Assembly (NCBI RefSeq): GCF_009755665.1
Contig: NZ_CP046622.1
Span: forward strand, 3,348,001 to 3,412,000
From: Variovorax paradoxus
Lineage (GTDB): Bacteria; Pseudomonadota; Gammaproteobacteria; Burkholderiales; Burkholderiaceae_C
Length of the DNA: 64,000 nucleotides
Direction: 5' to 3'
In this document: piece by piece, positions 43,362 through 51,704 of the stretch
How positions within the stretch are numbered: position 1 is the first letter of the stretch
Layout of the letters: each line of letters begins with the position of its first letter
Position numbers and translations under genes: made by a program
Notes under the pieces: generated by a model
The model's database searches: none
What the model was told of the DNA's origin: nothing
What the model saw: only the letters and a program-made list of their open reading frames with translations

Positions 43362-44907
43362 ATTTTCTGCGCCGGCCTTCTTCCTCTTCTTCCGGCTCGG
43401 GCTTTGCGCTCGCCGCAGCCACCACGTTGGCGGGCGTTGCCGCATTGCTCGAGAACACCAGCGCACGCCTTGCCGCATCCTTGCGGAAGGCATCGACTTG
43501 CTCGATGACGTCGTGCGGGTTCCCGCCGCGGCGGCGGATGACTTCGACCTCACTCGCGAAGCCGGCCTGCACGAGCTTCTCCCACGCGTTGGCCTCTTTC
43601 ATCGGGTCGATCCACGGCATGCTCTGCCCGATGAAGAGCGCATCATCCTCGGTGCCCGGCACTACGTCGGAGGGAATCGGCACGGCACCACTCAGGTGGG
43701 CGACCTGCACGAACGTCTCCCACGACGGCTGCACGAACATGCCCACGAACTCGTCGGCCAGGACTGCGTAGTGGACCCATTGCTCGACCAGCTCCTGCCG
43801 TTGCGCGCTGTAGCTGCCGTCGTAGTCCCGGCTCACACTCGAGTAACTCGCGCCGATGCCGGCGCAGAACGCGCGCAACTGCCCCGCGCGCCAGGCGATG
43901 AGGTTCGGATTCGGTCGGTTGCTGTCGATCATCCCGACCTCTTCGCCCACGGTCAGCGTGTCGAGGATCATCCCGGGTTGCATCCTCAGATCGCGCGGCA
44001 ACACATTGCCCTTCTCATCGCGCGGAGGTTGCGGCGAGTTCTCAGGCTGGAACCCGTTCGTCTCGTTCCGCTTCACATAGGCAGTCAACGAAGCCGCCAC
44101 CTTGGCAGCAATGCGCTCGCTTTCTTCGTAGTCCTTGAGGTCTTCACCGCGCGTGATGACACTCGCAAATTCCGAAACTCCCCGGCGCTGGTGCAGGCGG
44201 TCGATGGTGGCCGTGTGGAGCATGCGCTCGGCAGGAATGAACTTCAGCCCGCTCGCGTTCATGAAGGTCATGCCCTCCCGCGGGTCGCCCTTGTAGACCC
44301 AATACCCGGTCGCCTCACCCCACGCGTTCGACTGGATACCTTGCCGGATGCCCTTGCTCGGGTCGTCATAGTCGAGAGGCACGAAGTCGGGTTCGAAAAG
44401 CTCAAGCGAATACGGCACCCGCGTGCCGTGGTTGAGGAAGGGCACAGGGCCCACGAGCTGCTGTGCGAACGCCTCACCGTCGCGCAGCCAGGTGTAGGCC
44501 GTGAGGCGCTGCGCCAGCGGCCAGCGGTAGCGCCCCGTGACCTCGGGCCGGCGCTGCCAATCGCGGTGCGCTTCGCGCAGAAGGGCTGCGTATTCCGAAT
44601 GGATAGAACCGTCTGCGCGGCGTGGCTGCGGCTCCACGCCGATGCCCGTGGGCCCTACCACGTTGTTAACCAGCACGCGGAGAGCGCCGCGGCTGATGTC
44701 GTGATTGCGCTCGAGATAGCGCGCGTGCGCGCGCACGGCCGCGGCACCCGCGCCAACAAGCGTGTCGGGCGAACTGTTGTCCATGCGCCGCACGCGCTGC
44801 TTGTTCGGCTTCGCGCCTTCGTAGTGCGCCAGCGCCCGGCGCGCCTGCGCGCGGCGAAGGCCGGCCAACGGATTTACAGCACCAACGATGCGATCAACGA
44901 TGTTCAT
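43360..44907 (-). CDS. Portal protein, lambda family
   Basis: The 515-residue protein forms the dodecameric DNA gate of the capsid. It has lambda portal features: N-terminal RMDNSSPDTL, ARYLERNHDISRGAL, VNNVVGPTGIG and the later GASYSSVSRDYDGSYSAQR motif near residue 365-383. The last part is Ala/Pro- and Glu-rich. It starts two bases after the gpW-like gene. Length is close to the family's usual size. Confidence 0.93.
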   Translation of the reverse strand: MNIVDRIVGAVNPLAGLRRAQARRALAHYEGAKPNKQRVRRMDNSSPDTLVGAGAAAVRAHARYLERNHDISRGALRVLVNNVVGPTGIGVEPQPRRADGSIHSEYAALLREAHRDWQRRPEVTGRYRWPLAQRLTAYTWLRDGEAFAQQLVGPVPFLNHGTRVPYSLELFEPDFVPLDYDDPSKGIRQGIQSNAWGEATGYWVYKGDPREGMTFMNASGLKFIPAERMLHTATIDRLHQRRGVSEFASVITRGEDLKDYEESERIAAKVAASLTAYVKRNETNGFQPENSPQPPRDEKGNVLPRDLRMQPGMILDTLTVGEEVGMIDSNRPNPNLIAWRAGQLRAFCAGIGASYSSVSRDYDGSYSAQRQELVEQWVHYAVLADEFVGMFVQPSWETFVQVAHLSGAVPIPSDVVPGTEDDALFIGQSMPWIDPMKEANAWEKLVQAGFASEVEVIRRRGGNPHDVIEQVDAFRKDAARRALVFSSNAATPANVVAAASAKPEPEEEEEGRRRK

Positions 44908-44909
44908 AT

Positions 44910-45140
44910 TCAGCCTTGCTCGCCGTCGAAGCGGGCGACGGAGTAAGAGAGTCCACCGAAGGTGGCTTGGCCGCCGCCGGTTTCGTTGGCAAAGCGGCGC
45001 TCCCACTCCAAGCGCCCTTTGCGGATTTCCGCCAGGTCTTCTTGGGTATGGGTTCGCCCGTTGAACTGCACGGTCTTGCCCGAGAGCACTGCGGCTTCGG
45101 CGGCCAGGTAGGCGGTAAGCATGTCTTTTGCGATGGTCAT
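44910..45140 (-). CDS. Head-tail connector, gpW-like
   Basis: The 76-residue protein has the helix-strand-helix plan of lambda gpW, with GKTVQFNGRTHTQEDLAEIRKGR in part (GKTVQFNGRTHT...EIRKG). gpW is needed for the head to accept a tail. It lies just upstream of the portal gene, the usual place. Confidence 0.8.
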   Translation of the reverse strand: MTIAKDMLTAYLAAEAAVLSGKTVQFNGRTHTQEDLAEIRKGRLEWERRFANETGGGQATFGGLSYSVARFDGEQG

Positions 45141-45150
45141 GGCAATGAAG

Positions 45151-45522
45151 CTATCCGTTTGTGAGTCCGGTTTTTAGGGGCGATTCCGGATTTTTCGCGG
45201 GTGCCGTGCGCGGTGGGCGCTGGCCCACGATTTCGTAGATGCGGGTTCGGCTCAGCCCGTGGCGCCGCATCAGTTCATCGACGTTCGACCCCGTGAAGTC
45301 CCGGCGGATCGATGCATCACGCACGGACCGATCCGGCGCCGGGATGTAGATGTCTTGGCCGCCGAGACGCCGGCGCAGGCCACGCACCAGCGCTGCAGCG
45401 AAGACGCCGGCCATGCCTTCGTGCATGCCGATTTCTTCACGCACGATGCTGGTGAAGTCGTGCTCCAACTGCACCGCGGCGTCTTCGGATTGCCCAGGTG
45501 TGAGCGAGGTAGGTTCAGTCAA
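45151..45522 (-). CDS. Mor-family transcription activator-like protein
   Basis: The 123-residue product resembles the Mor/C activators of phage Mu. The dimerisation part is near residues 20-60 and the DNA-binding part has GGQDIYIPAP, RDASIRRDFTG and the helix-turn-helix ELMRRHGLSRTRIYEIV near 83-99. Mor activates middle genes in Mu; here the gene lies inside the head operon of a lambda-like phage. Its C-terminal codons overlap the second 28-bp repeat. The start overlaps the terminase stop (ATGA). Confidence 0.78.
   Translation of the reverse strand: MTEPTSLTPGQSEDAAVQLEHDFTSIVREEIGMHEGMAGVFAAALVRGLRRRLGGQDIYIPAPDRSVRDASIRRDFTGSNVDELMRRHGLSRTRIYEIVGQRPPRTAPAKNPESPLKTGLTNG
45165..45192. repeat. 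28-bp direct repeat, copy 2, in the Mor-like gene end
   Basis: This copy is in the last codons of the Mor-like gene and matches 43334-43361 at 25 of 28 bases. The two copies enclose exactly the gpW and portal genes (about 1.8 kb). Confidence 0.7.
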
Positions 45523-47582
45523 AGGCGGTCACTCCATTCATCGGATGCAAACGAGCGCGGCGCAGGTGCTGGCCGCGGCGCGGGTCTTGGTGGCGTTGGT
45601 GCTGGCGCGCGCGTGGGCAGCGCGGCCGGCTGGGTCGGAGCCGGCTCAACGGCGGCCGGACCGCTGAAGAGGTCGCGAGTGGGCTGCACAGCCGCCTCGA
45701 GTTCGCTCCAGCGCCTGTCGGTGTGGTTGTGAAGGCCGAGGCCGAAGGCAGCGTGCAGCGCGTAGTTGCGGTTGTCGAGCACTTCGTTGCGCGGCCTGCG
45801 CTTGACCCATCGGTAGACCTCTTTGCCGTGGACCTTCACGAGAATGCGCTGCTCGGCTGTGAGCTGCTCGAACCACTCTTTCGGCAGCTCTTGGCTGAAG
45901 TGCACGTAGCCGGGGCCCGGCGTTTCGATGGCAAGCTGCCCGAGCAGCAAGTCTTTCGCCGAGTCCACGCCGACATTCCACAGCTTGATGCCGTTCGGAA
46001 TCTTCTTGCCGTTCCAGCGCACCTCCTGCGGGCTGCTCGGGCCGAGCACGGGCACGTTCTCTTCGCCGCGTCCCTTCACCGCGCGCAGCTTGGGGAGCTG
46101 GTGCTGCATCTTGCGCACCCAGTTGTAGACGGCCTGCGTCTGGTCGCTCGAGTCGATCGAGATGGCACTCAGGCCCATCGACCCGCCATGCCACGCCTGC
46201 ACGTAGCGGCTCGACAGGTAGGCGGCGACCGGCTCCCAATCGTCTTCAGATGCCGGGTTTCCTTGGATGACGTGGTGCTCGACATGCCACGACTCCAAGC
46301 CGCGGCCCCACGCCCATACATCGATTTCCCAGCGGTCGCGCTGCACGTCGACACCAGCCGTCAGCACCAGGCCGCCCGCCGGGACCGTCTTCAATGGGTA
46401 GGCCTCCGCACGGGACTGCAGCGCATGCTCATCGGTGCGCTCGCCAACCACCTCCCACGTCTCGCCGAGCGTTTCGTTCACGAAGAGCTGCATCGGCCCC
46501 GCGTCGCCGCGGGCCACTGCGTCGAGCGCTTCCTCGAATTCCTTGACGATGCTCTCCCAGGTGCGCTGCGGGCTGTACGCCGCCCAGATGTGCAGGCCCA
46601 GCGTCTTCGGCGGCCGGGTCGGCATGCCGGTGCTGTCGCGCCAAATGCGATCCGGACCGAACCTCTTGCCCGTCTTCTCGCACACCCATGTGCCTTGCAT
46701 CGGGAGCCCGCCGTGCAGGAAGTCGCTCTGCCGAATGGACTTGCGGCAGTGCGGGCACACATGCCGCACGCTGGCCGGGTTGCCGCGGTCCCACTTGAAG
46801 CCGTGCAGCATTTCCTTTCCGCCCCACTTCAGCGGGTGCTCAAGGCCGCAGTGCTTGCAATCGATGTAGAAGCGGACGAAGCCCTCGGCGTTGAGCACCG
46901 CGCGCTCGACATGGCACAACCCTTTGAAGCCAGGCGTCGATCCACCCACGAACTTCGGATAGGGCGCGCCTTCGAGCCGCCCCTTCGCCAAGCCGCCCGG
47001 GTCGCCGGACTTCTCGATGGTCTGGTCAAAGGCAGACCACTCATCGAGGATTGCAATCGCGACCGTGATCCGCCGATAGGCTCGCTTCGCCTTCCCGCCC
47101 AAGAGGTGAAGCACGCTGTCGCGAAACTTCTTCATCTTGATGGTGTCGTCGCTGCCGCCGCCCTTGCGGCGAGCAGCCTGCACCGCAGGCACGCCGTCGC
47201 GCGCATCGAGGATGGGGTCGATTTCACTCTTGACGTAGCTATCGCGGTCGTCGTCGGTCGGTTGCCAAAGCGCCTGCTTGCGCCGGCGGTGCGCGATGTT
47301 GTAGGCCACGAACGCGGTAATCATCTTCGTGTAGCCGACGCGCTTCGACTTCTCCACATCGAGTTCCTCGATTCGGTCGTCGCTCATGAAGTCGAGGATG
47401 CCGACCTGAAACGACCATGCGAGCCATCCGCCCTTCTGGTGAGAGCTTTCGCCAGCCAGCTTGAAGTTGTCGCGGGCCCACTCGCTCAGCGTCTGAAAGA
47501 CCTCGGCGCGAAGGCTGCTCAAGCCGAGCGCTACCGCTTTGCCCACGGCGCGCAATGTTTCACGCGAAACGTGCATGGCCAT
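45519..47582 (-). CDS. Terminase large subunit, GpA family
   Basis: The 687-residue enzyme cuts and packages phage DNA. The lambda-type Walker A is EKSKRVGYTKM near residues 77-87, the Walker B part TVAIAILDEWSAFD near 167-180, and a CxxC pair zinc element (CKHCGLEH, CPHCRKS) near 240-285. The nuclease part is in the C-terminal half with GVDVQRDRWEI near 405. An Ala/Pro-rich tail follows residue 645. GpA-type terminases work at cos sites, so the phage probably has cohesive ends. The ATG at 47582 overlaps the small subunit stop (TAATG). Confidence 0.94.
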   Translation of the reverse strand: MAMHVSRETLRAVGKAVALGLSSLRAEVFQTLSEWARDNFKLAGESSHQKGGWLAWSFQVGILDFMSDDRIEELDVEKSKRVGYTKMITAFVAYNIAHRRRKQALWQPTDDDRDSYVKSEIDPILDARDGVPAVQAARRKGGGSDDTIKMKKFRDSVLHLLGGKAKRAYRRITVAIAILDEWSAFDQTIEKSGDPGGLAKGRLEGAPYPKFVGGSTPGFKGLCHVERAVLNAEGFVRFYIDCKHCGLEHPLKWGGKEMLHGFKWDRGNPASVRHVCPHCRKSIRQSDFLHGGLPMQGTWVCEKTGKRFGPDRIWRDSTGMPTRPPKTLGLHIWAAYSPQRTWESIVKEFEEALDAVARGDAGPMQLFVNETLGETWEVVGERTDEHALQSRAEAYPLKTVPAGGLVLTAGVDVQRDRWEIDVWAWGRGLESWHVEHHVIQGNPASEDDWEPVAAYLSSRYVQAWHGGSMGLSAISIDSSDQTQAVYNWVRKMQHQLPKLRAVKGRGEENVPVLGPSSPQEVRWNGKKIPNGIKLWNVGVDSAKDLLLGQLAIETPGPGYVHFSQELPKEWFEQLTAEQRILVKVHGKEVYRWVKRRPRNEVLDNRNYALHAAFGLGLHNHTDRRWSELEAAVQPTRDLFSGPAAVEPAPTQPAALPTRAPAPTPPRPAPRPAPAPRSFASDEWSDRL

Positions 47583-48133
47583 TACTGCCCCACCTCTTCC
47601 GCAAAGGCATCGTCTGCGTTGCCTTCGTCGTCGGACGCCATGCCCTCCAGTTCGGCCACCACGAGCTTTCCAGTGGCGCGAATCCACTCGTTGCGCGCGT
47701 TGGCAATGACCTGCTGCACGGTCGCCTTCGCTTCGTCGGGCAGGTCGGGGCACGCCTTGCGCAGCGCTCCCTCGAGTTGCTCGAAGCGATCCACGACCGC
47801 GCTGGATGCCATGCCGAGAACGTCAGCCAGGAGGCCGATGGGCGCGAACTCGCCGCGCGCCACGGCGTTCTTGATGTCCTGTGCTTCGCGCTGGCTGCGT
47901 GCGAGTCGGGCACGCTCCTGCACGAGGTCGAGGCCGCCGTCTTCAATCGATGCGCGGCCGGCGGCCACCTCGCGCAGCCGTTCGCAATAGGCGAGCAGCC
48001 ACGCATGCGCCGTCTGGCCGCGCTCGATGACGCCCTCCCCGATCAACTGGCTCACCTTCGCTTCGCTCACGCCGATCAACACCGCGAACTCCGCTTGCGT
48101 GATGCCCACGCTCATAGCCTCAACAGCCTTCAC
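47582..48133 (-). CDS. Terminase small subunit, Nu1-like
   Basis: The 183-residue DNA-binding protein has an N-terminal winged helix (GITQAEFAVLIGVSEAKVSQL, in part) and a long helical middle with ERARLARSQREAQDIKNA, matching Nu1 of lambda. It recognises the packaging site and directs GpA. The GTG at 48133 has AGGGGG just upstream; an ATG six codons later is the alternative. Confidence 0.85.
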   Translation of the reverse strand: MKAVEAMSVGITQAEFAVLIGVSEAKVSQLIGEGVIERGQTAHAWLLAYCERLREVAAGRASIEDGGLDLVQERARLARSQREAQDIKNAVARGEFAPIGLLADVLGMASSAVVDRFEQLEGALRKACPDLPDEAKATVQQVIANARNEWIRATGKLVVAELEGMASDDEGNADDAFAEEVGQ

Positions 48134-48259
48134 TTAACCCCCTTAGGAAGGTCGGTGAACAGCCCGAGGACGCGGTTCGAATTACCCGTATCCGACGCTT
48201 CGCAGAAGGACCCGAGCCCGGGGGGGTGCCGCACACTGTTGGTGCGTTGCCGTTGAGGT
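48134..48259. other. Candidate cos/packaging region
   Basis: The 126 bases upstream of the small terminase gene have no gene and contain a GC-rich element with seven Gs (GCCCGGGGGGGTGCCGCAC) near 48216-48234. In lambda-like phages the cos site lies just before the small terminase gene. This is placement only; the cut site cannot be seen. Confidence 0.3.
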
Positions 48260-49039
48260 TCATACGCCCGCCGCCTGCCTGATGCGGAAGCGGATGCGCC
48301 GCTCGATGTACGCATCCACATTGGACTTGTCGGCCACTGCCTCCATGCTGAGCCTCGGCTCATAGATGCCAACGCGCACGAACATCAGCACAGGGCGCAC
48401 CTCTACATCTTGCGTGCCGCTGGCCGCCCAGATGCCGGGCGCCAGGTGCGAGGTGGGACCACTGCGCAGATGACCATAGGCCACGAAGTAGCGTCGGCCC
48501 GTGCGCGTCTTGGTGCCCTTGTGCACATTGGCCTTGCGCCGTGCCGTCATGTTGGCGCGGTAGCCCTGCTCGCCCATCGTCTGGAAGTAGGTCAGCAACT
48601 GCACAAGGAAGGCGCCACGCAGGTTGCCGCGCCCATCGTCGCTGCCCGGGAAGGGAGTCTCAGGAATGGCGGTCTGATAGCCAGAGGGCAGGATGCCTGC
48701 ACGCCGCAGTGCCACCTCGCTGCGCTTGTCTCGGCGTGAGCCGCCGAACTCCTGCGCTTGGAGAATCCTCTGCGGGTCCACGCCCTTGCCGCCGTAGTAG
48801 GTAGGCTCGACAGCCACGCTCAGATCGTCGGGCTTGGCCCTGCGCACATAGACGCTGTTGAGGATGTACGCGGTGGGCCGGTCGAAGGCTGCGGCCATTT
48901 CCTTGCGCATCTCGCGGCGCAGGTGAAAGCCGCCATCGTTCAACGCCGCGGCATAGGCTTGCTTGATCTGCTGGCCGCTCAGCTTCTCCATGACGCCAAG
49001 CACGGACTCAATGCCGGTGAGCTTCAGGTCAATGCGCAT
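48260..49039 (-). CDS. Phage structural protein, possibly minor tail Z-like
   Basis: The 259-residue protein has an N-terminal helical half with LKLTGIESVLGVMEKLSG and RREMRKEMAAAFDRP, a feature seen in gpZ-like tail completion proteins, and a basic middle (MTARRKANVHKGTKTRTGRR, in part). It lies upstream of the terminase, which is not the usual place for gpZ, so the role is uncertain. The ATG at 49039 has GGAGG before it. Confidence 0.55.
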   Translation of the reverse strand: MRIDLKLTGIESVLGVMEKLSGQQIKQAYAAALNDGGFHLRREMRKEMAAAFDRPTAYILNSVYVRRAKPDDLSVAVEPTYYGGKGVDPQRILQAQEFGGSRRDKRSEVALRRAGILPSGYQTAIPETPFPGSDDGRGNLRGAFLVQLLTYFQTMGEQGYRANMTARRKANVHKGTKTRTGRRYFVAYGHLRSGPTSHLAPGIWAASGTQDVEVRPVLMFVRVGIYEPRLSMEAVADKSNVDAYIERRIRFRIRQAAGV

Positions 49040-49917
49040 TCCGCCTCCTGTTCGATCAGACGGCGCACGCGTTCGGTGTACGCCTGAAACGTCTCGCGGT
49101 TGATGCTCAAGTCCGCCTCGTTCCATGGCCGCATGCCAAGCTCTGCGGCCTTTGCCTCGATGGTTCTGCGGTCGGTATCCCACGGCAGGGCCGGGGTGCA
49201 TTCGCTCACGTCATCGCGCCACCCGGCATTGCGCAGCCAGGTGTGGAACTCGGGAACGAACCGGCCCTTGTCCTTGCTCCACTTCACGCTGTGCCGCTGC
49301 ACGGCAATGGCCGCGAGCATGGCCTGCTGCAACGCCGCATCGGGCCCGAGCCGGCGCCAACGCCGCTCCGCCTTCGCCCGGTTGGCATGGTTCGGGTAGT
49401 CCGAAAAGACTTGATCGAAACCCGTCGCCCCCCCATCGGGGGGTAGGGGGGTACGGTTCTTTGACGGTTCTGAAGATTCGGGTGTCATAGCTATGACACC
49501 CTTTACGTCCGTGGTGACACCCTTTGCGTTCTGGGTGACACCCTTTTGGTCCGGAGAAAGGGTGTCATCTTGACCACCTTGTGGATAACCGGGCTCGGCA
49601 TCTGTAACAGGCAGCGGCGCGACCTGCGAAGGCAGCAGCCCGCCCTCGATCCAGACCTGCGCAATGCGGTATTCATTGGTGTGTCCCCGCCCAGTGCGAT
49701 CCGACACACGCTCAAGCCAGCCCGAGGCCAGCATCTTGGAAATCTGCCGCTGCACAGTGCTGCGGCTCTGCATGGTCTTGCGTGCCAGCTCATCGAGCGA
49801 AGGCCAAATGCGCGTGCCGTCGTCGCGCGCATGGTCCGCCATCGCCAGGGCGAGCAGCCGCTCGCTGCCGCCCACTGGGTAGCGGTCGAACACCATCGTC
49901 ATTACCCGGATGCTCAT
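49024..49917 (-). CDS. Replication initiation protein with HTH domain
   Basis: The 297-residue protein has an N-terminal winged-helix domain with LDELARKTMQSRSTVQRQISKML (in part: SRSTVQRQISKML) near residues 48-80, as in phage replication proteins like O and DnaA-loader partners. The middle is low-complexity, coded by the iteron cluster at 49480-49567 (KGVT repeated). The C-terminal part has aromatic clusters (FHTWLRNAGWRDD). By analogy with lambda O, it likely binds the iterons inside its own gene and starts replication. The start overlaps the upstream stop (ATGA). Confidence 0.78.
   Translation of the reverse strand: MSIRVMTMVFDRYPVGGSERLLALAMADHARDDGTRIWPSLDELARKTMQSRSTVQRQISKMLASGWLERVSDRTGRGHTNEYRIAQVWIEGGLLPSQVAPLPVTDAEPGYPQGGQDDTLSPDQKGVTQNAKGVTTDVKGVIAMTPESSEPSKNRTPLPPDGGATGFDQVFSDYPNHANRAKAERRWRRLGPDAALQQAMLAAIAVQRHSVKWSKDKGRFVPEFHTWLRNAGWRDDVSECTPALPWDTDRRTIEAKAAELGMRPWNEADLSINRETFQAYTERVRRLIEQEAECALT
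49480..49567. repeat. Iterons inside the replication gene: candidate phage origin
   Basis: Three direct copies of TGACACCCTTT start at 49494, 49515 and 49536, exactly 21 bases apart (two helix turns). They are flanked by inverted copies, GGGTGTCA at 49480-49487 and AAAGGGTGTCA at 49557-49567. The left inverted copy and first direct copy form the 18-bp palindrome GTGTCATAGCTATGACAC. Lambda also has its origin iterons inside its O gene. Confidence 0.7.
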
Positions 49918-50435
49918 GACGCCCGACGCCCTCCCAAGCCATCGAAGTGCCCGCCGGATTGCCGCCACTTGTTGCCCTTGCGAATCTGCGACGAATAGCC
50001 GCGCGAGAGCCCGTGTCGCTCATCGAGCACCGCGCAACTTTCCGTGCTGGCCCGGATGGCGTTGACCCCATCGGCCGTCAACGTCGCGCGTGCACGTCGC
50101 GCCATCGCGATTCGAATCCGATGGTCCGGTGCTTTGGGTTTGCCAACGCAGGCTTGCGAGCGCGTGCGCGCCGCCAGGTGATCGGGATGCACGCACCGTT
50201 CCGTGCCGCAACTCACGCCAATCTGAAAGCCCTCTTCCACCGGGCCACGCACGAGCAACCAGAGCAAGCGCTGCACGTTCCAAAGCCGCCCTCCCCGTCC
50301 GCCGATTCGCCATTGCGGGTGCAGGCCATCGAGCGAATAGCGGTTCCAAACCAAGCAGTCGCCGACCTCATCGACCCGCTCGAGCAGAGCCTGCAAGCCA
50401 ATGTCGGGCAGCCGTGCCATTTCGCCATCGCTCAT
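49914..50435 (-). CDS. HNH-nuclease-like prophage protein (173 aa)
   Basis: The protein has an SCGTERCVHPDHL motif near residue 80-92, which looks like the HNH-type core of homing or phage HNH nucleases. The first part has a strand and helix pattern with a WNRYSLDGLHPQWRI segment. The C-terminal part is basic (RIAMARRARA). It lies between the CII-like regulator and the replication gene, and starts and ends overlap neighbouring genes. It might nick DNA or be a DNA-binding relative without nuclease activity. Confidence 0.6.
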   Translation of the reverse strand: MSDGEMARLPDIGLQALLERVDEVGDCLVWNRYSLDGLHPQWRIGGRGGRLWNVQRLLWLLVRGPVEEGFQIGVSCGTERCVHPDHLAARTRSQACVGKPKAPDHRIRIAMARRARATLTADGVNAIRASTESCAVLDERHGLSRGYSSQIRKGNKWRQSGGHFDGLGGRRAS

Positions 50436-50962
50436 GTCTGCGGCGCCTTCCGCATGCGGCTGCGCAGCATCGCCATGGCATGCCCTATCGTCGCAATCGC
50501 CTCTTGGGCGCAATGGTCGGCCCTCCGAATCTGTGAGCCGCTCACGGCACCATCGCCGACCCGCACAGTGTCGGCAGCCGCTCGCACGAAGTCCGCGAAG
50601 GCGCCCTGCATCAGCATGAGCGCCTCGACCGGATCACCACCCGACTGGTCCGGCGTCGACGGCGTGCAGGTATGACCCAGCGCCTCGGCCATCGCATGCA
50701 GGATCGCGTAGTTACCGCTGAAGGTCTGCAGCGCGATCAGTTCTCGCGGATTCGGCTGGTGCGAAACCGTGTTCGGGTTGGCCTTGTGCGTGAGCGTGTT
50801 CGCGCTCATCTCCATGCGGCTGGCCAAAGCAGCCACTCCGCCCGGGTACTTGTGCACCGTGTTGTAGATCGCATCGAGGATGTCTTGCCCCGGCTGTCTG
50901 GAGGGCATGGCCTCATCCGCGCCATAGGCGAGATGGTTCGGAATTGAGAAAGTTGCGTTCAT
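50432..50962 (-). CDS. CII-like phage regulator (Phage_CP76 family)
   Basis: The 176-residue protein has the start DILDAIYNTVHKYPGGVAALASRMEMSANTL (in part: YNTVHKYPGGVAALAS) and the later HQPNPRELIALQTFSGNYAILHAMA (in part: LNP-like PRELIALQTFSGNYAIL), which fits the CP76/CII family found in betaproteobacterial phages. It should activate lysogenic promoters or control early transcription. It lies in the early leftward operon behind cro. Confidence 0.8.
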   Translation of the reverse strand: MNATFSIPNHLAYGADEAMPSRQPGQDILDAIYNTVHKYPGGVAALASRMEMSANTLTHKANPNTVSHQPNPRELIALQTFSGNYAILHAMAEALGHTCTPSTPDQSGGDPVEALMLMQGAFADFVRAAADTVRVGDGAVSGSQIRRADHCAQEAIATIGHAMAMLRSRMRKAPQT

Positions 50963-50997
50963 GCAAACCTCAAGAGAAAGAAAGAGCCAGGCAGACC

Positions 50998-51258
50998 ATG
51001 GAAGCAGCACTCACCCCCACGCCAGCCGAGCGAATCGACGCCATCGAGCAATTCCTGCAGCAGCTCGTGCTCCTGCTCGAGGTGGAGCCAGAAATCAACC
51101 GCGAGACCGTTTCGGCATGGATCGAAATCTGCTCTGCGAGCGCCCTGGCGCACGGCGCGCGAACGCCGAGGCAGACCGTGACACTTCAAGGCTTGTGCAG
51201 GCGCGTTCTGACGCCGGCCGTCGATGTGCTGCGACCGGCCGACACGCGGATGGCGTGA
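50998..51258 (+). CDS. Possible small protein between cII and cro, opposite strand (86 aa)
   Basis: The frame codes an acidic, helical protein (ERIDAIEQFLQQLVLLLE) that reads like a real product. It runs against the direction of the early leftward operon and fills most of the 443-base gap between cro and cII. A purine-rich stretch before the ATG may be a ribosome site. If real, its promoter would lie in the cII start region. Confidence 0.4.
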   Translation: MEAALTPTPAERIDAIEQFLQQLVLLLEVEPEINRETVSAWIEICSASALAHGARTPRQTVTLQGLCRRVLTPAVDVLRPADTRMA

Positions 51259-51405
51259 ACGCGCGAAAGCGCGGCGCTCGCGAAGTACGGCGCGCGCCTG
51301 CGGGGGAGATGCATGAAAGGTCATCTGTGCCGGCGCACCCTCCCCGTGAAAGCGCCACACCGAAGCCGGTGGGGCCCAAGACCAAGCAGCACCAAGAGCG
51401 CCCAA

Positions 51406-51624
51406 TCAGGCATGCGCGCCCTGCTTCGCATCGGACGATGCAGATGCGCGACCGAACTGGGCCGCCAGAAAGATGTGAGGGAAGTCGAGCTTTACCTGCG
51501 GCGGAATGCCGCGAGTAATCCAGTTTTGGACACGCTGCACGCCCCCTTGGGTCTTGTCGTACCCAAGCAGCACCGCCAGTTTGGTCGGCCCACCCAGCTC
51601 ACGAATGAGTTCCTTGTCGGTCAT
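51406..51624 (-). CDS. cro: Cro-like repressor
   Basis: The 72-residue DNA-binding protein has a helix-turn-helix in ELGGPTKLAVLLGY...GVQRVQNWITRGIP, like YdaS/Cro proteins of phages. It is divergent from the CI-type repressor across an 80-base region with three operator sites. It should turn down the repressor gene and favour lytic growth. Confidence 0.8.
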   Translation of the reverse strand: MTDKELIRELGGPTKLAVLLGYDKTQGGVQRVQNWITRGIPPQVKLDFPHIFLAAQFGRASASSDAKQGAHA

Positions 51625-51631
51625 GGCGCGT

Positions 51632-51686
51632 ATTAAACATGGTGTTTATACACATGTCAACGCGGTGTTTATCAACACTTTGTTTA
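51632..51686. promoter_or_regulatory. Early leftward promoter with three repressor operators
   Basis: Three sites fit T(A/C)AAC-N5-GTTTA: 51634-51648 (perfect palindrome TAAAC-ATGGT-GTTTA), 51657-51671 and 51672-51686. The first two are 23 bases apart, centre to centre. On the minus strand TTGACA (51660-51655) and TTTAAT (51637-51632) are 17 bases apart and give a sigma-70 promoter for cro that overlaps the first two operators. Confidence 0.8.
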
Positions 51687-51704
51687 GCGCCGGAGAATCT
51701 CGGC

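Noticed and set aside
41155..44946. Very long plus-strand open frame of over 1200 codons across the capsid and portal genes
   Set aside because: It is antisense to well-identified capsid and portal genes; its composition is His/Arg/Gly-rich without any domain, as is usual for shadow frames in high-GC DNA.
49480..49567. CRISPR-like short repeats
   Set aside because: Three copies with a 21-base step inside a coding gene have no spacer pattern and there are no cas genes; they fit iterons better.
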